64,000 nucleotides of DNA from Lutjanus erythropterus (lineage: Eukaryota; Chordata; Actinopteri; Lutjaniformes; Lutjanidae), in the NCBI GenBank assembly GCA_020091685.1, contig CM034603.1, forward strand, positions 32,101,696 to 32,165,695, read 5' to 3'. This document shows, piece by piece, positions 13,520-25,311 of the stretch (positions are counted from its first letter, which is position 1; each line of letters starts with the position of its first letter). Below the pieces are notes generated by a model, which searched no databases, was not told where the DNA came from, and saw only the letters and a program-made list of their open reading frames with translations. Position numbers and translations under genes: made by a program.

Positions 13520-14385
13520 CACTCTAAGAAATAAGGGTTCTTCCTGAAGGGCTGAGGTTGTAGCCGGAACCATTTGCTTCTGAAGAACCCTTTTTTGAAG
13601 AAAAGGTTCATCAAAGAGCTCAAGGACGCCTTTTCGGAAGACAGAACTCTTCAAGGTTTGTTCGAATCCTTGTACCATAAGAAAAAAAGTTCCCGGGTGG
13701 CTTGTAAAGAAAACCTCTGGAATATAAAAGGTTTCTCAGTAGAAGCTCCTGAGTGTGTTCTCAATAAAACCCCTGGGATATAAAAAGGTTCACAGTAGAA
13801 CCACTTCAGGCCCCCTTTCCACTAGTTTATCTCTGATTCTTGAACCAGTTCCATTCAAGATTCTTGGAACTTGGTGCTATCTAGAGAACAAACCCAAGTG
13901 TGCACCACCATTGTGTTCGAGGATATGATCCACAGAGGGTCCTGTACGATGTACAACGATCTGTAGAATATGAGATGGCAACTTTTAAAAACCTGCTATT
14001 TTTTGATTCCAGTTGGGAACCAATCTTTCTGGTTGCGAACCGGTTTATTTTTTGGCAGAAATGCTCACTACGGTTTAAGATTAGGGGTAGGAACCAGAAC
14101 AGGGCTTTTTCTATGTTGGTGGAAAATACCCACGAAGAGGGTTCTGGGTGGAACCATTGAAAGTTCTCTGTAGAATCTTCCATAGCCTTTCACGGATGGT
14201 TCAAGGTATAACCCTTTATGTTGGTTCTAGGAATTGCCATTTATGTTAGGCTCTAGGTAGAACTCTTTGAGAGAGTTACAATTTAAACCTTGATAAAAGG
14301 TTCTACCACGACAAAAAGGGGTTCCTAAGGGGACTAGGCGAGGAACCCCTTATGGTTCTAGTTAGGTTCTTAATTTCTAAGAGTG
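13520..14385. repeat. Composite element of iterated GGTTCT/AGAACC units, copy 1
   Basis: The element is bounded by inverted ends, CACTCTAAGAAAT at the left and ATTTCTAAGAGTG at the right. Between them lie many imperfect units of roughly 40-70 bp built around GGTTCT, AGAACC, ATAAAAGG and CCCTT. A second copy of the same architecture lies at 15022-16011. The matching inverted ends point to a mobile, non-autonomous DNA element whose interior has grown by tandem iteration. Confidence 0.65.
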
Positions 14386-14511
14386 CAGTCTGTTGAATTA
14401 ATCAATTTGTGTGTGTGCGTGTGGATATGCGGCCGTGTTCTTGCACGTGTGTTCAGTATAAACAAAGCAAGAAGCGAACAGAAGGTTTCATCAAAACCAC
14501 CAAAACACCAA

Positions 14512-14545
<34 letters not shown>

Positions 14546-14726
14546 ATCATGTGCTCACTTTGATGATTGAGGAAATCTCCATCAGCATCTTGCTTTCAGA
14601 GCGTATAGAGTGTGTTTGTGTGCGTGTTTGTGTGTGATTGCATAAACACGGTGTCAGAGTGATGAGATGTTCTCTACATCCATCTGTTCTGCTGGCATTT
14701 ACATCTTCAGAGGGCGACAATAGAGG

Positions 14727-14742
14727 AGAGATAGAGAGAGAC

Positions 14743-14776
<34 letters not shown>

Positions 14777-14812
14777 GGAGAGAGAGAGAGAGAGGGAGAG
14801 AGAGAGAGGACA
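14727..14812. repeat. GA-rich simple repeat
   Basis: An AGAGAG tract of roughly 85 bp, interrupted by a few GGAGAG and CAGAG variants, lies between the two GGTTCT elements. Its translation gives an Arg-Glu run, which is not evidence of a protein. Confidence 0.9.
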
Positions 14813-15021
14813 GAGATAAACAGTCAAGGGAAGAGATTCAAAAATAATGTTGTTGTTTTTTTTTATCAGTCAAAAGATCAGAACAGGTCACCCGTGGAGC
14901 ACCGAGGCTGCGTTCTGATGTGATCTTTTAACTTTGTCTGAGGGTTTCTAAATGTCTGTGAGAGGATGTGTGAGAATGAGGCTGCAGTGCGTCTTCCTGT
15001 GGATGTGGTTACAAGAACACT

Positions 15022-16011
15022 CACTCTATGAAATAAACGTTCTAAAACGGTGGGGTGGTGGTTGTACCCAGAACCATTTGCTCCTGAAGAGCCCTTTTTT
15101 GAGAGAAGGGTTTGTCAAGGGGTCTTTGTAAGACTAAGGTTTGCATTAAGAACATGCCATCCAAAAAACCCATTTTGGAAGAAAGCGTTCTTCAAGGATT
15201 GTTGAAATCCTTGAACCCTGGGAATATAAAAAGGTTCCCGCAGAACTTGGATTATGAAAATGAGTGTATTCTGGATAAAACCTGGATGGGGCCCAGTTCC
15301 ATGCCGGTGGAAAAGGCCCAAGAGAGGGTTTTAGGTGTAGCTATTACATCATAGAAGGGTTCTCTGTAGAACCTCCATTAGTGGGTTTTGGGTGAAAACT
15401 TTCACATATGGTTCTGGGCATAACCCTTTAAGCAGAACTCTCTACTCTGTGGGTTCTAGATAAAACTCTTGGAATACGAAAAGGTTCCCTGTCAAACCCC
15501 TTGACAGTGTTCTGGATAAAGCCCTTGAAATATAAAAAGGTTCTCAAAAGAACCCACAGAATGGGTCCTAGACAAAACCCTTGGATTATAAAAAGCTTCT
15601 TGGTGGAACCCCATCAGTGTGTTCCGGATAAAACTTGAAATGAGCCCGGTTCCATGTTAGTGGAAAAGGTCCATGAGAAAGTTTTAGATGGAACAATTAC
15701 ACCATAGACGGATTCTCTGTAGAACCCCCATTAGAGGGTTTTGGGTGAAACCTTTCTCAAATGCACCCCTAGAAGGTGGAGCGTTGCTGGATAGAACCCC
15801 CAGAGAGGGTTCTGGGTGGAACAATTACACCAGAGAAGGGTTTTCTATAGAACCTCTCATAGGGGGTTCTGGACGACACCTTACACCGATGGTACCAGGT
15901 ATTCGAAGTGGAACCTTTATGAAAGGTTCTACCGGGAACCAAAAGGGGTTGTCCTGGGACAAGCCAAAGAACCCTTTATGGTTCTAGTGAGCACTTCTAT
16001 TTCTAAGAGTG
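15022..16011. repeat. Composite element of iterated GGTTCT/AGAACC units, copy 2
   Basis: This is the second element of the same kind. The left end reads CACTCTATGAAATAAA and the right end TTTCTAAGAGTG. Internal units repeat GGTTCT, GTAGAACC, GATAAAACC and ATATAAAAAGG at irregular 50-75 bp spacing. It is about 1 kb, somewhat longer than copy 1 at 13520-14385, which suggests expansion or contraction of internal units. Confidence 0.65.
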
Positions 16012-17886
16012 CATCTAGTGTGCGTTTGAGAGACATGGAGAAATCTCATTGTTCTGTTCCTCCTTATCTGCCGTCTCAGCGGAGAGCTCGTGCTGTTTCC
16101 CCCCTCAGCGATGTGACCCGGCTGTGATACCACACGCCCTCGTCTCCGCAGATAACAGACCACCCTAAAAATACTCCTCTTTCTACCAGTCTAACGCTCT
16201 TCCCCTCTGTTCTCCTCACCTCTTCTGGCTCACTGTATCCTCCGGAGTCTCCCTGGCCAGGAGTGAGCTCTGCCAGACTAAAATACGCTCAGGGCGCTTC
16301 CTAATGTCACAGAGGTCCTTTAAGTCTATATTTTCCCCTCTTTTCTTCCTCTGCTGCTCATTCTGTTTGGAGGCCGAGGACGTTGCGGTGTCGGCTCGAA
16401 CGGCAGAAGTGCAACTCAGACTGTTACATCACAAGTTTTCTTATAATTTTCCACAATAAATTCCTCATCCCCCCCGCAGCTACTTCAGTCACCCACTCTC
16501 TGGACACACAGGGCAGATGGGATGTAGGAGGAGACGGTGAGGACAGAATCTGCCCGGCTCACATAATTATACATCAAGTAATTTACCATAACTCCTCAAT
16601 AAAATATCCAAGAGTGCATTGTTTTCCCTGCCTCACGGGTTTGACAGTCTGGAACAATTCTAATTATGATAAACCAGGTCTTTTTTTGAGATCATGCCAT
16701 AGCCAAGTGCTTTGAGAGCTTTTTCTTCTCTCTGCTGCCTCTCTCGCTGCTGAAACTCTCTTCTGTTAAGCTTTTAAGAATACTGACAATGACCCTTTCT
16801 GTAGTTTTGAGGAAGTTTCTTGCTAATTTAAAACGCTTTTATCCCAAGATCCTTTGCCACATTTGACGTTTGGGGTTAGAAAGCTGTCGTTTTTTTGTTC
16901 TTCTTCTTTTCCTCGCCTTTCTTCTGGCCCAAGCCCACGCAGGTGACCAGAGGGGGCCTTGTGTGGGTGGACAACTCAATGGTGACCCCCTCCCTTTACC
17001 CTCAGCCTCCCTCCTCAACACTCCCCTCCCCTCTTCTCTTGCCCTTCGTCCACCAGTATGAGTCCAAAAAGAAGGAGGAGAGGGGGGCCCAGGAGGAGAA
17101 AAAGTCTGTTTCACACCCACCTACCCTCAAGCAAACACACTGGCCAAAATGTTGCAGTCGCCAAAATAACAGCATAACAAGAAAATATTATTAAAATGCA
17201 TGCATGCCTTTGATCAAGTAGTAGCTTCTGTAAACATGAAAGACAAAGCATGAGAGGCTGAGAGGAGTCCTTCTGAAGTGCTGAGGACAATTAGTCAATG
17301 ATTAATCAGTGAGGGATTAGCAATAAAAAGCTTCACTTATCAATATGTTTATACTAACAAAGGGTCAAATGACTGTGTGATGTAAAGGAAGTCGCTTGTA
17401 GTGACAAAGCAACACAGAATTATCACCAAGTCTGCATTTCCCCTCAGCTCGAGGGACATTTTGAAGGAATGCTAATGAGGCTCAGTGTCTGCTGGATGTG
17501 TAACAGGCAAGTGTTTGCTCACACGTTAGTCAATCTAGTTGATAAGGTGATAATTTGTCAATGTTGTGTTTACAGCTTGTTAAAATGCCCAAAGTGGCCA
17601 AAAAAATATCAATTACTAAGTCATTTTCTGGACATGGCTTCTCAGATGGTGTGGACAAGCTGCTTTTTATAGTTGAATATCTGCAGGAAATCACTTTGGT
17701 GACTTGTGGTATGCATTTTAGGTATAAATTATTTTCAGACATTTTTGGATTGAATGATTTAGGGCTGCATCTAATTATTATTTTCAGCATTCACTAATCT
17801 GCCAATTATTGTCCCAGATGACATTTTCAAATAGCTTGTTTTGCCTGTTTGGACCAACAGTCAAGAAATATTTCATTTTCAGCGGC

Positions 17887-17922
<36 letters not shown>

Positions 17923-17934
17923 TTGTGAAAAGCA

Positions 17935-18990
17935 GTGAGCAAGCAGACTGTGACCGACTCCCCTCACTCCTCCCTTCCAAGCATGTAGGAGAACTTAAGG
18001 TGGCCGTGAAACTCATGCAAAATGCAAAAGGTCATATCTAGAGTCAGTGGTTGGTTTGTCCATTCTTGGTTACGAGAACAGTATTGAGTGGATGGGCTGA
18101 CTTCATCCAAATCCCCATGTATCACCTGCAACCCACCCGAACATGTTATTTTCTCCAATATAGAGACATGCATCCTCACCTCTACCTGCCTGTGTAGGCT
18201 AGACTACCTTTTAAATTGTGTCAAATCACTGTGAACTTCCCAGGTGATTTCTTTATTGTGCTGCTTTCAGTCATTTTAAACGTTAACCATGTGCACAGTA
18301 ATATCACTGCAGGAAATATTGTTAATATTTAAGCAGAAAATGAAGTTGTGCTGCTGTGCCTTGTGCGTAAATGCACATACAACATCTTTCTTACTGGGGA
18401 AATGTGCCTTATTGTCCCACCCGCTCAACTGGTCCCTGCAGTCTATATTACCTTTTAAATTGTATTGACCAGTGTGAGCTTTTCAGGCTGTATTCTTTAA
18501 CAGTTTAGTTTAATGATTTGAGAGGCTTCTTTCAGTTTCGTTTCCATGTCACTGCAGCAAATATGTGGGACATTTAAGTGGCAAAACTGAAAACTGTAGT
18601 TATACTTGACAGGATAGAGGAAACTCCCCAGAAGAGACACGGTTAAATAATCAATTAAGTTGCATGACCTTGTTCACAAATGTGCACATCACATCTCTTT
18701 TACTGGGGAGATACAACCCATTTTCCATTACTTTCAATTTTTGTGAACCAACCCACTGGATCTGTGTGTCCAGTTGTAACTGCAGGCTGTCCATCACAAT
18801 TGTAGAAACATGGCAGTGCAACATGGAGGCCTCAGTAAAAGAGGACCAACACCCTCTGTAGACACAAAAGGCTTATTGTAAGGTAACAAAAGCCATTCTT
18901 ATTTTCAGGTGATGCACTCATGAAAACAAACTTACTGCTATATTCTGCAAATAAATCCCTGTAAATCTTACACATTGGATCTTTAACAAG
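17935..18990. repeat. Interspersed foldback repeat interrupted by a tandemly duplicated insert
   Basis: The flanks, about 17935-18070 and 18799-18990, match parts of a repeat seen elsewhere in this window (48525-48740, 59490-59687, 63885 onward). Shared landmarks are CATGTAGGAGAAC, TCTAGAGCCAGTG, GTAGAAACATGGC and AATGAAAACA. Between them are about 730 bp that other copies lack. This insert contains two direct repeats, about 18203-18420 and 18450-18720, sharing ACCTTTTAAATTGT, CACTGCAG and TACTGGGGA. Confidence 0.5.
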
Positions 18991-20474
18991 CTGTAAAAGG
19001 TTTGGCATTGTGCTAAAAATTTACAACAGTTAATATGATTTCTGCGAACTTTTTGTTAATCAACTAATCAATTTATAAACAAATAAGCTTCAGTTCTAAA
19101 ACAATGTATCAAAGTAATCAGTAATGAGAATTATCATCTGGAGTAGGGTTGTAACCTCAGAGGAAAGTGTGTGTTTGTGTGTGTTTCATTGAGGACGACA
19201 GGATGATGATAAGAAATTGTGTTTTACTGAGGATTAGCAGGGATTAGACTGTCAAACAGATGATCGTCCAGTTTATCACGTTACCTCTGTCTTTATCAGC
19301 AGTTGCAGTAGGTCACACAAACATATGCAAATAATGCACGGAAACAGGATGGATTAGACGCCAGATTACAAACCGCCCCTCAATGTGTGAAAACACATTG
19401 TGTTCATGACATGATTCGACTTGAAAAGTATTCGCTGTGGGAGAGACTGTTTAGGTGATTCATTTCTTACTGTTCAATTCACTGTTTCTCTGCTGCTGGA
19501 TGACTTTAGAGCAGTGCTGAAACCATCGTATTCTACAGTAGTAAAATAAAAAAAAAAAGCCTGATTTGCATTTCACATTATGACAAGCAATCCCTTTTGT
19601 TGTTGTGACAGACATTCAGGTTGTGTGGGGCATTCACTTCACATCCATTTATCATGTCCTGCTTGACATCCATCAGTGGCTCGTACCAACACTGCCCCCC
19701 TATGGGTGCAGGCAGCAAAAGCTGCTGTTGGTCATCACTGAATGTGGCATGAGATTGTGTGGTGTGCTAAATTGAGATGTGTGGGCTGGACTGCCAAGTG
19801 GGAGGACAGAGGAGGTTTCAAGGAGGGTGCAAGTTGGGCAAGTCATCACGAGAGCATAATGAGTCATGATCTCTGAAACTGTCATGAAATGACAAACCTC
19901 AGAACAGTCACAACTAATTCAGGCTTCATAGATCAGACAGGGTGATGTTTAGGCTGTGACAGACAAAAACAACACTGACGTGTAATATTAAAGCTTATCT
20001 ATCAGCACAGGAAAGATGAACTTTTTTCCCACTGGCAAAATGACTAGTGAACACTGAAATTTTACCAGCCACTCAATAGATTATCATTGTTTTTTGGCTG
20101 ACAAGTACAGCAAATCTACACTGTTAAATCAACACTACTCAAATACTCTATCAGTATTTGAAGTAATGTGAGTAATGTGAGTTTCACTCAGCTTTCTGTT
20201 TTAGTGATGGCAGTTTTTCTGAATTATTCCAACTTCCCTTAACCTGCTAATTGTATTTCAGTAAAGGCGCATCCGTAAGGTTTCTCTTTGTATTGTGCGC
20301 CTGAAGTCCTGAAATCCACATCTTTTCCACATTTTTCCACCTGCAGTTGAGCCACCATTCTTTCAAATGCTAGACAAAATCCTATTTTGTGACCAAATGT
20401 ATTATGTTGTTTATGTTGGTGATGAGCTGTTTAAGTGTATCTAGAATCACTGAACTGAAATAGCTACTGTCTAG

Positions 20475-20502
20475 TTTTGTATATATGTGTATATATGTGT
20501 AT

Positions 20503-20552
<50 letters not shown>

Positions 20553-20560
20553 ATATATGA
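20475..20560. repeat. Palindromic (CA)n(TA)n(TG)n microsatellite
   Basis: A CA run (about 20503-20520) passes into a TA run and then a TG run (about 20538-20552). The whole is nearly self-complementary around a centre near 20529. Alternating purine-pyrimidine tracts like this can form cruciform or Z-type DNA. Confidence 0.8.
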
Positions 20561-22241
20561 AACACACTAAGGTTACTATCAAGCCTAATTTTCCTGAAAC
20601 CACATTATTTGATTGTTTAGGAGCCATACTTTTTTTGCTTTACTTCTGGTAAAGCAAATAATTTAGTTGCAAAATTGTGAACTTTTAACTTGACTTGCCT
20701 TAAACTCTGAATTTGAAGGAAATCAGATTATTAAATTTGGTCCAGCAATTTTTCTTTTTTCAGTATATCACCCTCTTTACTAGCATTTGGCTGATGGCTG
20801 GTGCTAATTTTGCGCTGTGTATCAGGATGTGTTTCCTTATGACTGTTACTCCCATAGAAAGATATACATTCTAAACTTTATTTACACAATAGCAGGAATA
20901 AACTGTCAATTCAGCTCATTTTTTTCCTGTTGAGTTAATTCTGGTGGATTCTTGTATTCTTAAACATGCATTCATTTTGAGTATGAAAAGTTACTATGAA
21001 GCTGAGTCGTGTCAGTTTGTGTCTGGGGGCGCAGGAGATGAAAAATCTACAAATTTCTGGCATATACACACTTATTAATCACAGCTACAGTTCATGTGGT
21101 GGTGCTTGGAAGACTCATTCGACTGGCAGTGCGGCCTCCGTGCTCGAACAGCAATCATCTGCGTTTCTGAGGTGCCCTTGAGCAAAACACACTCAATTCC
21201 CATCAGCTGCAGAGGCCTTAATCTGTTATTGACCTTCACACTCTTGATTTCCTTGTGAAAAGGGCAACAAAAAATAGATTTCTCCTTCAGGGATCAGCTG
21301 AATCTGGAGACCGTACAAAGCAAATCATTTGCCACCAGTTTAGTTTTAGTGTCTACGTATTGTCTCGCAAAATATCTACATGCAATCTCATGCTGCATGT
21401 AATTTCAATGACGTCACGGAAAACCCACAGTGCCCGTACAGCGCTCATGAATTCATTCATGAATGTTGCTTTCACAGTATTTTGCTGCGCAGGAGGTGTT
21501 GATTTTTAGTCATTTACAGCTTGTACATGTAGTTTTTGAGACGTACAGTACTCTATAGAGCGTTTACAAGTTGAAGACGTTGCGTCTATCTAGGTCAGCT
21601 GAGCTAGATTTGGAGTTGTCAGCTTTCTGCAAACTAAATAGGTCATGCTAACAAGGAGGTGGGGGTTTGACAAGCCTCTCATACTCCATCAGTTCTCACC
21701 ACAAAACATTCTCAAGAATGCTGATTATGTAAAACACCCTCACTCCAGCTTTAAGCTACAATGTCAAATTATGACAGTGGATATTACAGTCACTTCTGTC
21801 AAGCCTAGAATGTATATGAAGAAATATAAAGGCAATATTTTGTGTTACAATGTGTAATTATGCATGCATATGCACTGAGAGCTTAATATGAAGCAATATA
21901 CTGGGGAAATCTAAATGAAGCGGAGAGCGTGTGACGATTAGGATCTGCTGCGCTGTATATGAAGAACTTCACAGCATGATTATTAACCCAGAAAGCATAA
22001 ATTTAGATTAGAGCCAAAGGAGACAATATGAACATAATGCATCTGTGCATCAGTTCCACAGTGATCGTCTCACAGGCCCACGAGCCCACACAAAGAAATC
22101 TGGGTGTTGCATAATGGCACAGCAGAGGCTTAATTTGTGGTCAAAGTGCAATGTCTGCAAGTTTGGCAGCTATGATGCAACAGTGGGCTTCCTGTCCCCA
22201 ATTTAAGAGCCACAGGTAAGGAAAACAACCTGAGGGATAGG

Positions 22242-22252
22242 TATATATATAT
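22242..22252 (+). promoter_or_regulatory. Putative TATA box of the CCL20-like gene
   Basis: An alternating TATATATATAT run lies about 60 bp upstream of the start codon at 22304. This leaves room for a transcription start about 30 bp downstream and a short 5' UTR, the usual layout of inducible chemokine genes. Confidence 0.5.
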
Positions 22253-22303
22253 GTGGAGAGGTTATGTGTTTAGCAAGTTCTCCGCTGGTTCTTCACTATC
22301 AAC

Positions 22304-24794
22304 ATGGCTCCCAGAGGTATGATCAGGGTGGTGGCCGTTCTCTACTTCATACTGGCCCTGCTCAATCCAGTTCCAGCTGTCCGTAAGTTTGTTTTATCAC
22401 ATCCGACCGCTCATCAATCATATTGAAATACAGAAAATACTATATTTGGACTTTAAACTGAACTGATCAATCATTCATTTGGTATGTTTGTGTGTGTGTG
22501 GAGTAGGTGCCAACAGGGCCAGAGCCTGTTGCCCGGGCTACACTAAGAAGCCAGTACCCTTCCAGCGTATTAAGGGCTACAGAGAACAAAGCAACTTGGA
22601 AAACTGTCGCATCAAGGCGATCATGTAAGACTCTTTCCTATGAAACCATCAAAACTGACCATAATATATTAATATCACTGTCATGGCACATCGAACCTAC
22701 ACAAGAAGGTGCAAGAAGACTAAGTGATTACATGAATATAAGTATTAAAACAGACAGCTTCACTATTTACTGAATTTATCGATTTTTCAAATTACTGCAC
22801 AAATTAAATTACTGTATAACTGTCTAATTAAAATGCACTATAACCCAGTACTCAATAAAGGATATGGCTTACTGTAGTTTCGCTGCTGCATCTCGTTGGC
22901 TTGCTCTTGACATTTAGCGTAATCTTTGAAGACACTCAGTTTTCCACTGAGAGAAAATGACTTTCTTTTTCCGTCATGTTTTCAATGTGCAACAAACGGA
23001 GGCAGCAGCAAAAGCAGACAGGTTACAGCAAGGCATGGGAGTAAAGTACCAAACAGAATCAGCCAACAATTTTTTTTTCATGTGATTATAGATTTCATAG
23101 ATCAATATAAGCGGCTGATCACTCTGACCATGATCAATGTCAGCGGTTTCCACCCTATTTTTTTTTTTTAATACTCATAAGTCACTGGTGTTTGTTTTGT
23201 GGAATTGCGGCATATTGTTTGTCTAGAATTTCTTGCTGTTGGAAAAAAAAAGAAAAAATCCATTTGATCCGGTCTACCACAACATTCTGCTGTCAAAACT
23301 GTCTGAAATTCAAAACTCGCATCTGTTTGGTCTGCTCCATATTTCCATAAATTATGTTTATAAATTATTTGTACGCAAGCTGTCCAGTTTTAAAGATTGA
23401 AAAAAAGTCCAATTACACAATACAGCCTCGACTCTGCTTCTTGAGCACCGACAGAAAGTTGTGACTGAATAGTTGCTCAGAAGCCTAGTTTTGTTTGATT
23501 ATTTTTGGATCAGATATTTCACTATGTAAATTATTAATTTGTCCATCCCACCTTTATTTTAAATCGGAAATACACTGAGGTAGAGACTTCATTTATAATT
23601 CAGCTGAGTAAAAAATAAATAAAGGCTATTAGGCACAAAGAAACACCAATAAGAAACTTGTGACAGTAAAAGCCACAATAAAACCATGAGAATAAATTAA
23701 AACCTGAATGAAACAGTTAAAACAAGAACATCTGGAAGTAAAATGTGACACAGTTAAATTAAGTTAAATTTAAATTGACCTGATGATAAAAATGAGGTAA
23801 ACTTCAGATTGGATCACAAATCATCTAATTTTAAATTTTATTTTATTTAAAGCTACTACAAGCAGTTTTTAACTGGCTATGAAAAAGCCTCGATTTGTTT
23901 CTGATGCCTCTGTATGACCTACATGAGCAAACAAGGTCTTTCCAGAAGAGGATCGGCTATTTCTATGTAGTTATTCTCTGTGGCTGCCGCCGGGTCGGAG
24001 TCTCCTTGAAATCAGACGAGACCAGACCAGGCAAAGGTACAGTGAGTAGTGTGTTACAAGGAAGTGGGAGGAGATTTTCATTCAGATCATTTTATTTTTG
24101 ACGTGATATTTTGTGGTCACGGCCGTGGAAACACTACCGCTTCTGTCCACAGGGATCTCCAAAATCAACACAACATGAAAGGTCCTTGTAGTGGCTTTAA
24201 AGTTCCTGCACGGCTACACTTTTTACTGTAAGACAACATAAAACGCTGATGGCTTAGTTTGATTTTTGTAGAAAACTGTACAAATAAGTATTGTTTTATG
24301 ACTGGTAGTGGAACTAGTATGAAATAGGCACCATTATCAAAACATTATACTTAGATTATACAATTATACACTCAACAATATTAGTGTTTTCTGTGTGTGT
24401 CTGATTATGTGTCTCATTATTGCAGTTTCCTCACAGTTAAGAAGGCTGAGATATGTGCAAACCCGGACGATGCGTGGGTGAGGAAAACTCTAGATTTACT
24501 CAGGTATGAGACTCCTACTCACTCTTAAATACCAACCAGTTTCAGTTTAGACTTAAAATCAGGTCAAACTTTGTGTGTGAACAAGTTTTTTTTGTTTGCT
24601 TGTTTTGTTATTGGTGCATTGTGAGTAAAAACTCGCCTCTTCATAGTGCAAAACTGAAGAAGATGTCCAAGGCTGGCTCTGCTGCAGGTGACACTCAGAT
24701 CAGCAAAAGTGTGACTCCTTCACTTAATGGTGGAAGTGGATCTTTCTTCAGTACCGCAGAGATCTTCAGAAACAGCAGTGAAAGTTTCTATTAG
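22304..24794 (+). CDS. CC chemokine, CCL20-like, four exons
   Basis: This encodes a secreted CC chemokine, a small chemoattractant for leukocytes. Exons are 22304-22382, 22507-22624, 24426-24503 and 24647-24794, with GT-AG introns in phases 1, 2 and 2. Together they give 423 nt, 140 residues plus stop. Residues 1 to about 26 form a signal peptide. The paired cysteines are 34 and 35 (ACCPGYTKKPVPF), with the partners at 60 and 76. The stretch AIIF to KKM, with ICANP then W83, closely matches the core of CCL20 (AIIF, VCANP, W, LLSKK). Human CCL20 also has four exons and lies on the same chromosome arm as EPHA4. The Ser/Gly-rich tail of about 48 residues from exon 4 is longer than in mammalian CCL20. 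The start is the first ATG after the TATA box. Assignment to a particular fish CCL20 paralogue is uncertain. Confidence 0.85.
23849..24203. repeat. Small inverted-repeat transposon in intron 2 of the CCL20-like gene
   Basis: The ends read TTTAAAGCTACTACAAG at the left and CTTGTAGTGGCTTTAAA at the right, a clear inverted pair. Related copies lie in intron 2 of the long-tailed chemokine genes, at about 54492-54726 and 56694-56935, and share GAGATTTT(T/C)ATT and TTTTGTGG. It is a non-autonomous element with no open reading frame of note. Confidence 0.65.
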
Positions 24795-25197
24795 CAAAAA
24801 AAAAGAAAAAAACAGGCTTAAGAGATTTGGAGCTAAATAATTTGTGTTATAGAAATGCCAGTTTGGGGGAATGTTTGAGAGAAATTGAACCCGGTGCAAT
24901 CCAGTCATGTTGGGGATATTCTCTCTGAAAAAGCAAAGAAAAGCTAATTACTTTTACTTGCCTGAATATATGCAGCCTCAGCCATAATACTTAATTTAAT
25001 CATGAGTTAAGCGGAACCTAAGAACAACAGCTTTGAGAATACTGACATAGATTATGCACTTAGCCACTTAGCAAATATTTAGGTGAATATTTCTGTTTTT
25101 TAAATGTTTTTGTGACTATACTGTTTTATTCCTTGCTATGAAACTCATTTAATCAAGTTAATGTGCTAAAATATGCCAATAGCAATTCTCATAAACC

Positions 25198-25203
25198 AAT
25201 AAA
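25198..25203 (+). terminator. Polyadenylation signal for the CCL20-like gene
   Basis: AATAAA lies about 400 bp after the stop codon at 24794. It is the first canonical signal seen downstream on this strand. Confidence 0.5.
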
Positions 25204-25311
25204 TTTACTTCATACTACTCCAGCATTGTTGTCCACATTTATTTAATCAATCTACAGCACTGTCTCACCGAAGGGTCTCATGTAACGTTCAATGTGGTCA
25301 TGGCTAAGTTA

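Larger units (their letters stand above)
10915..22240. other. Intergenic region between EPHA4 and the CCL20-like gene; no gene recognised
   Basis: No spliced or single-exon gene could be supported in this 11 kb. It holds a GC-rich block (12420-12600), a CA run (about 12926-12962), two GGTTCT-iterated elements (13520-14385 and 15022-16011), a TG run (about 14513-14541), a GA-rich tract (about 14727-14812), a 30-base A run near 17892-17921, a nested repeat (17935-18990) and a palindromic CA/TA/TG tract (20475-20560). The open frames present are short, low-complexity or repeat-derived. Confidence 0.6.

Noticed and set aside
14638-14847. Arg-Glu repeat frame
   Set aside because: It is a translation of the GA simple repeat.
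16839-17120. Pro/Arg-rich minus-strand frame
   Set aside because: It reflects biased purine/pyrimidine composition. There is no domain and no supporting splice or promoter context.
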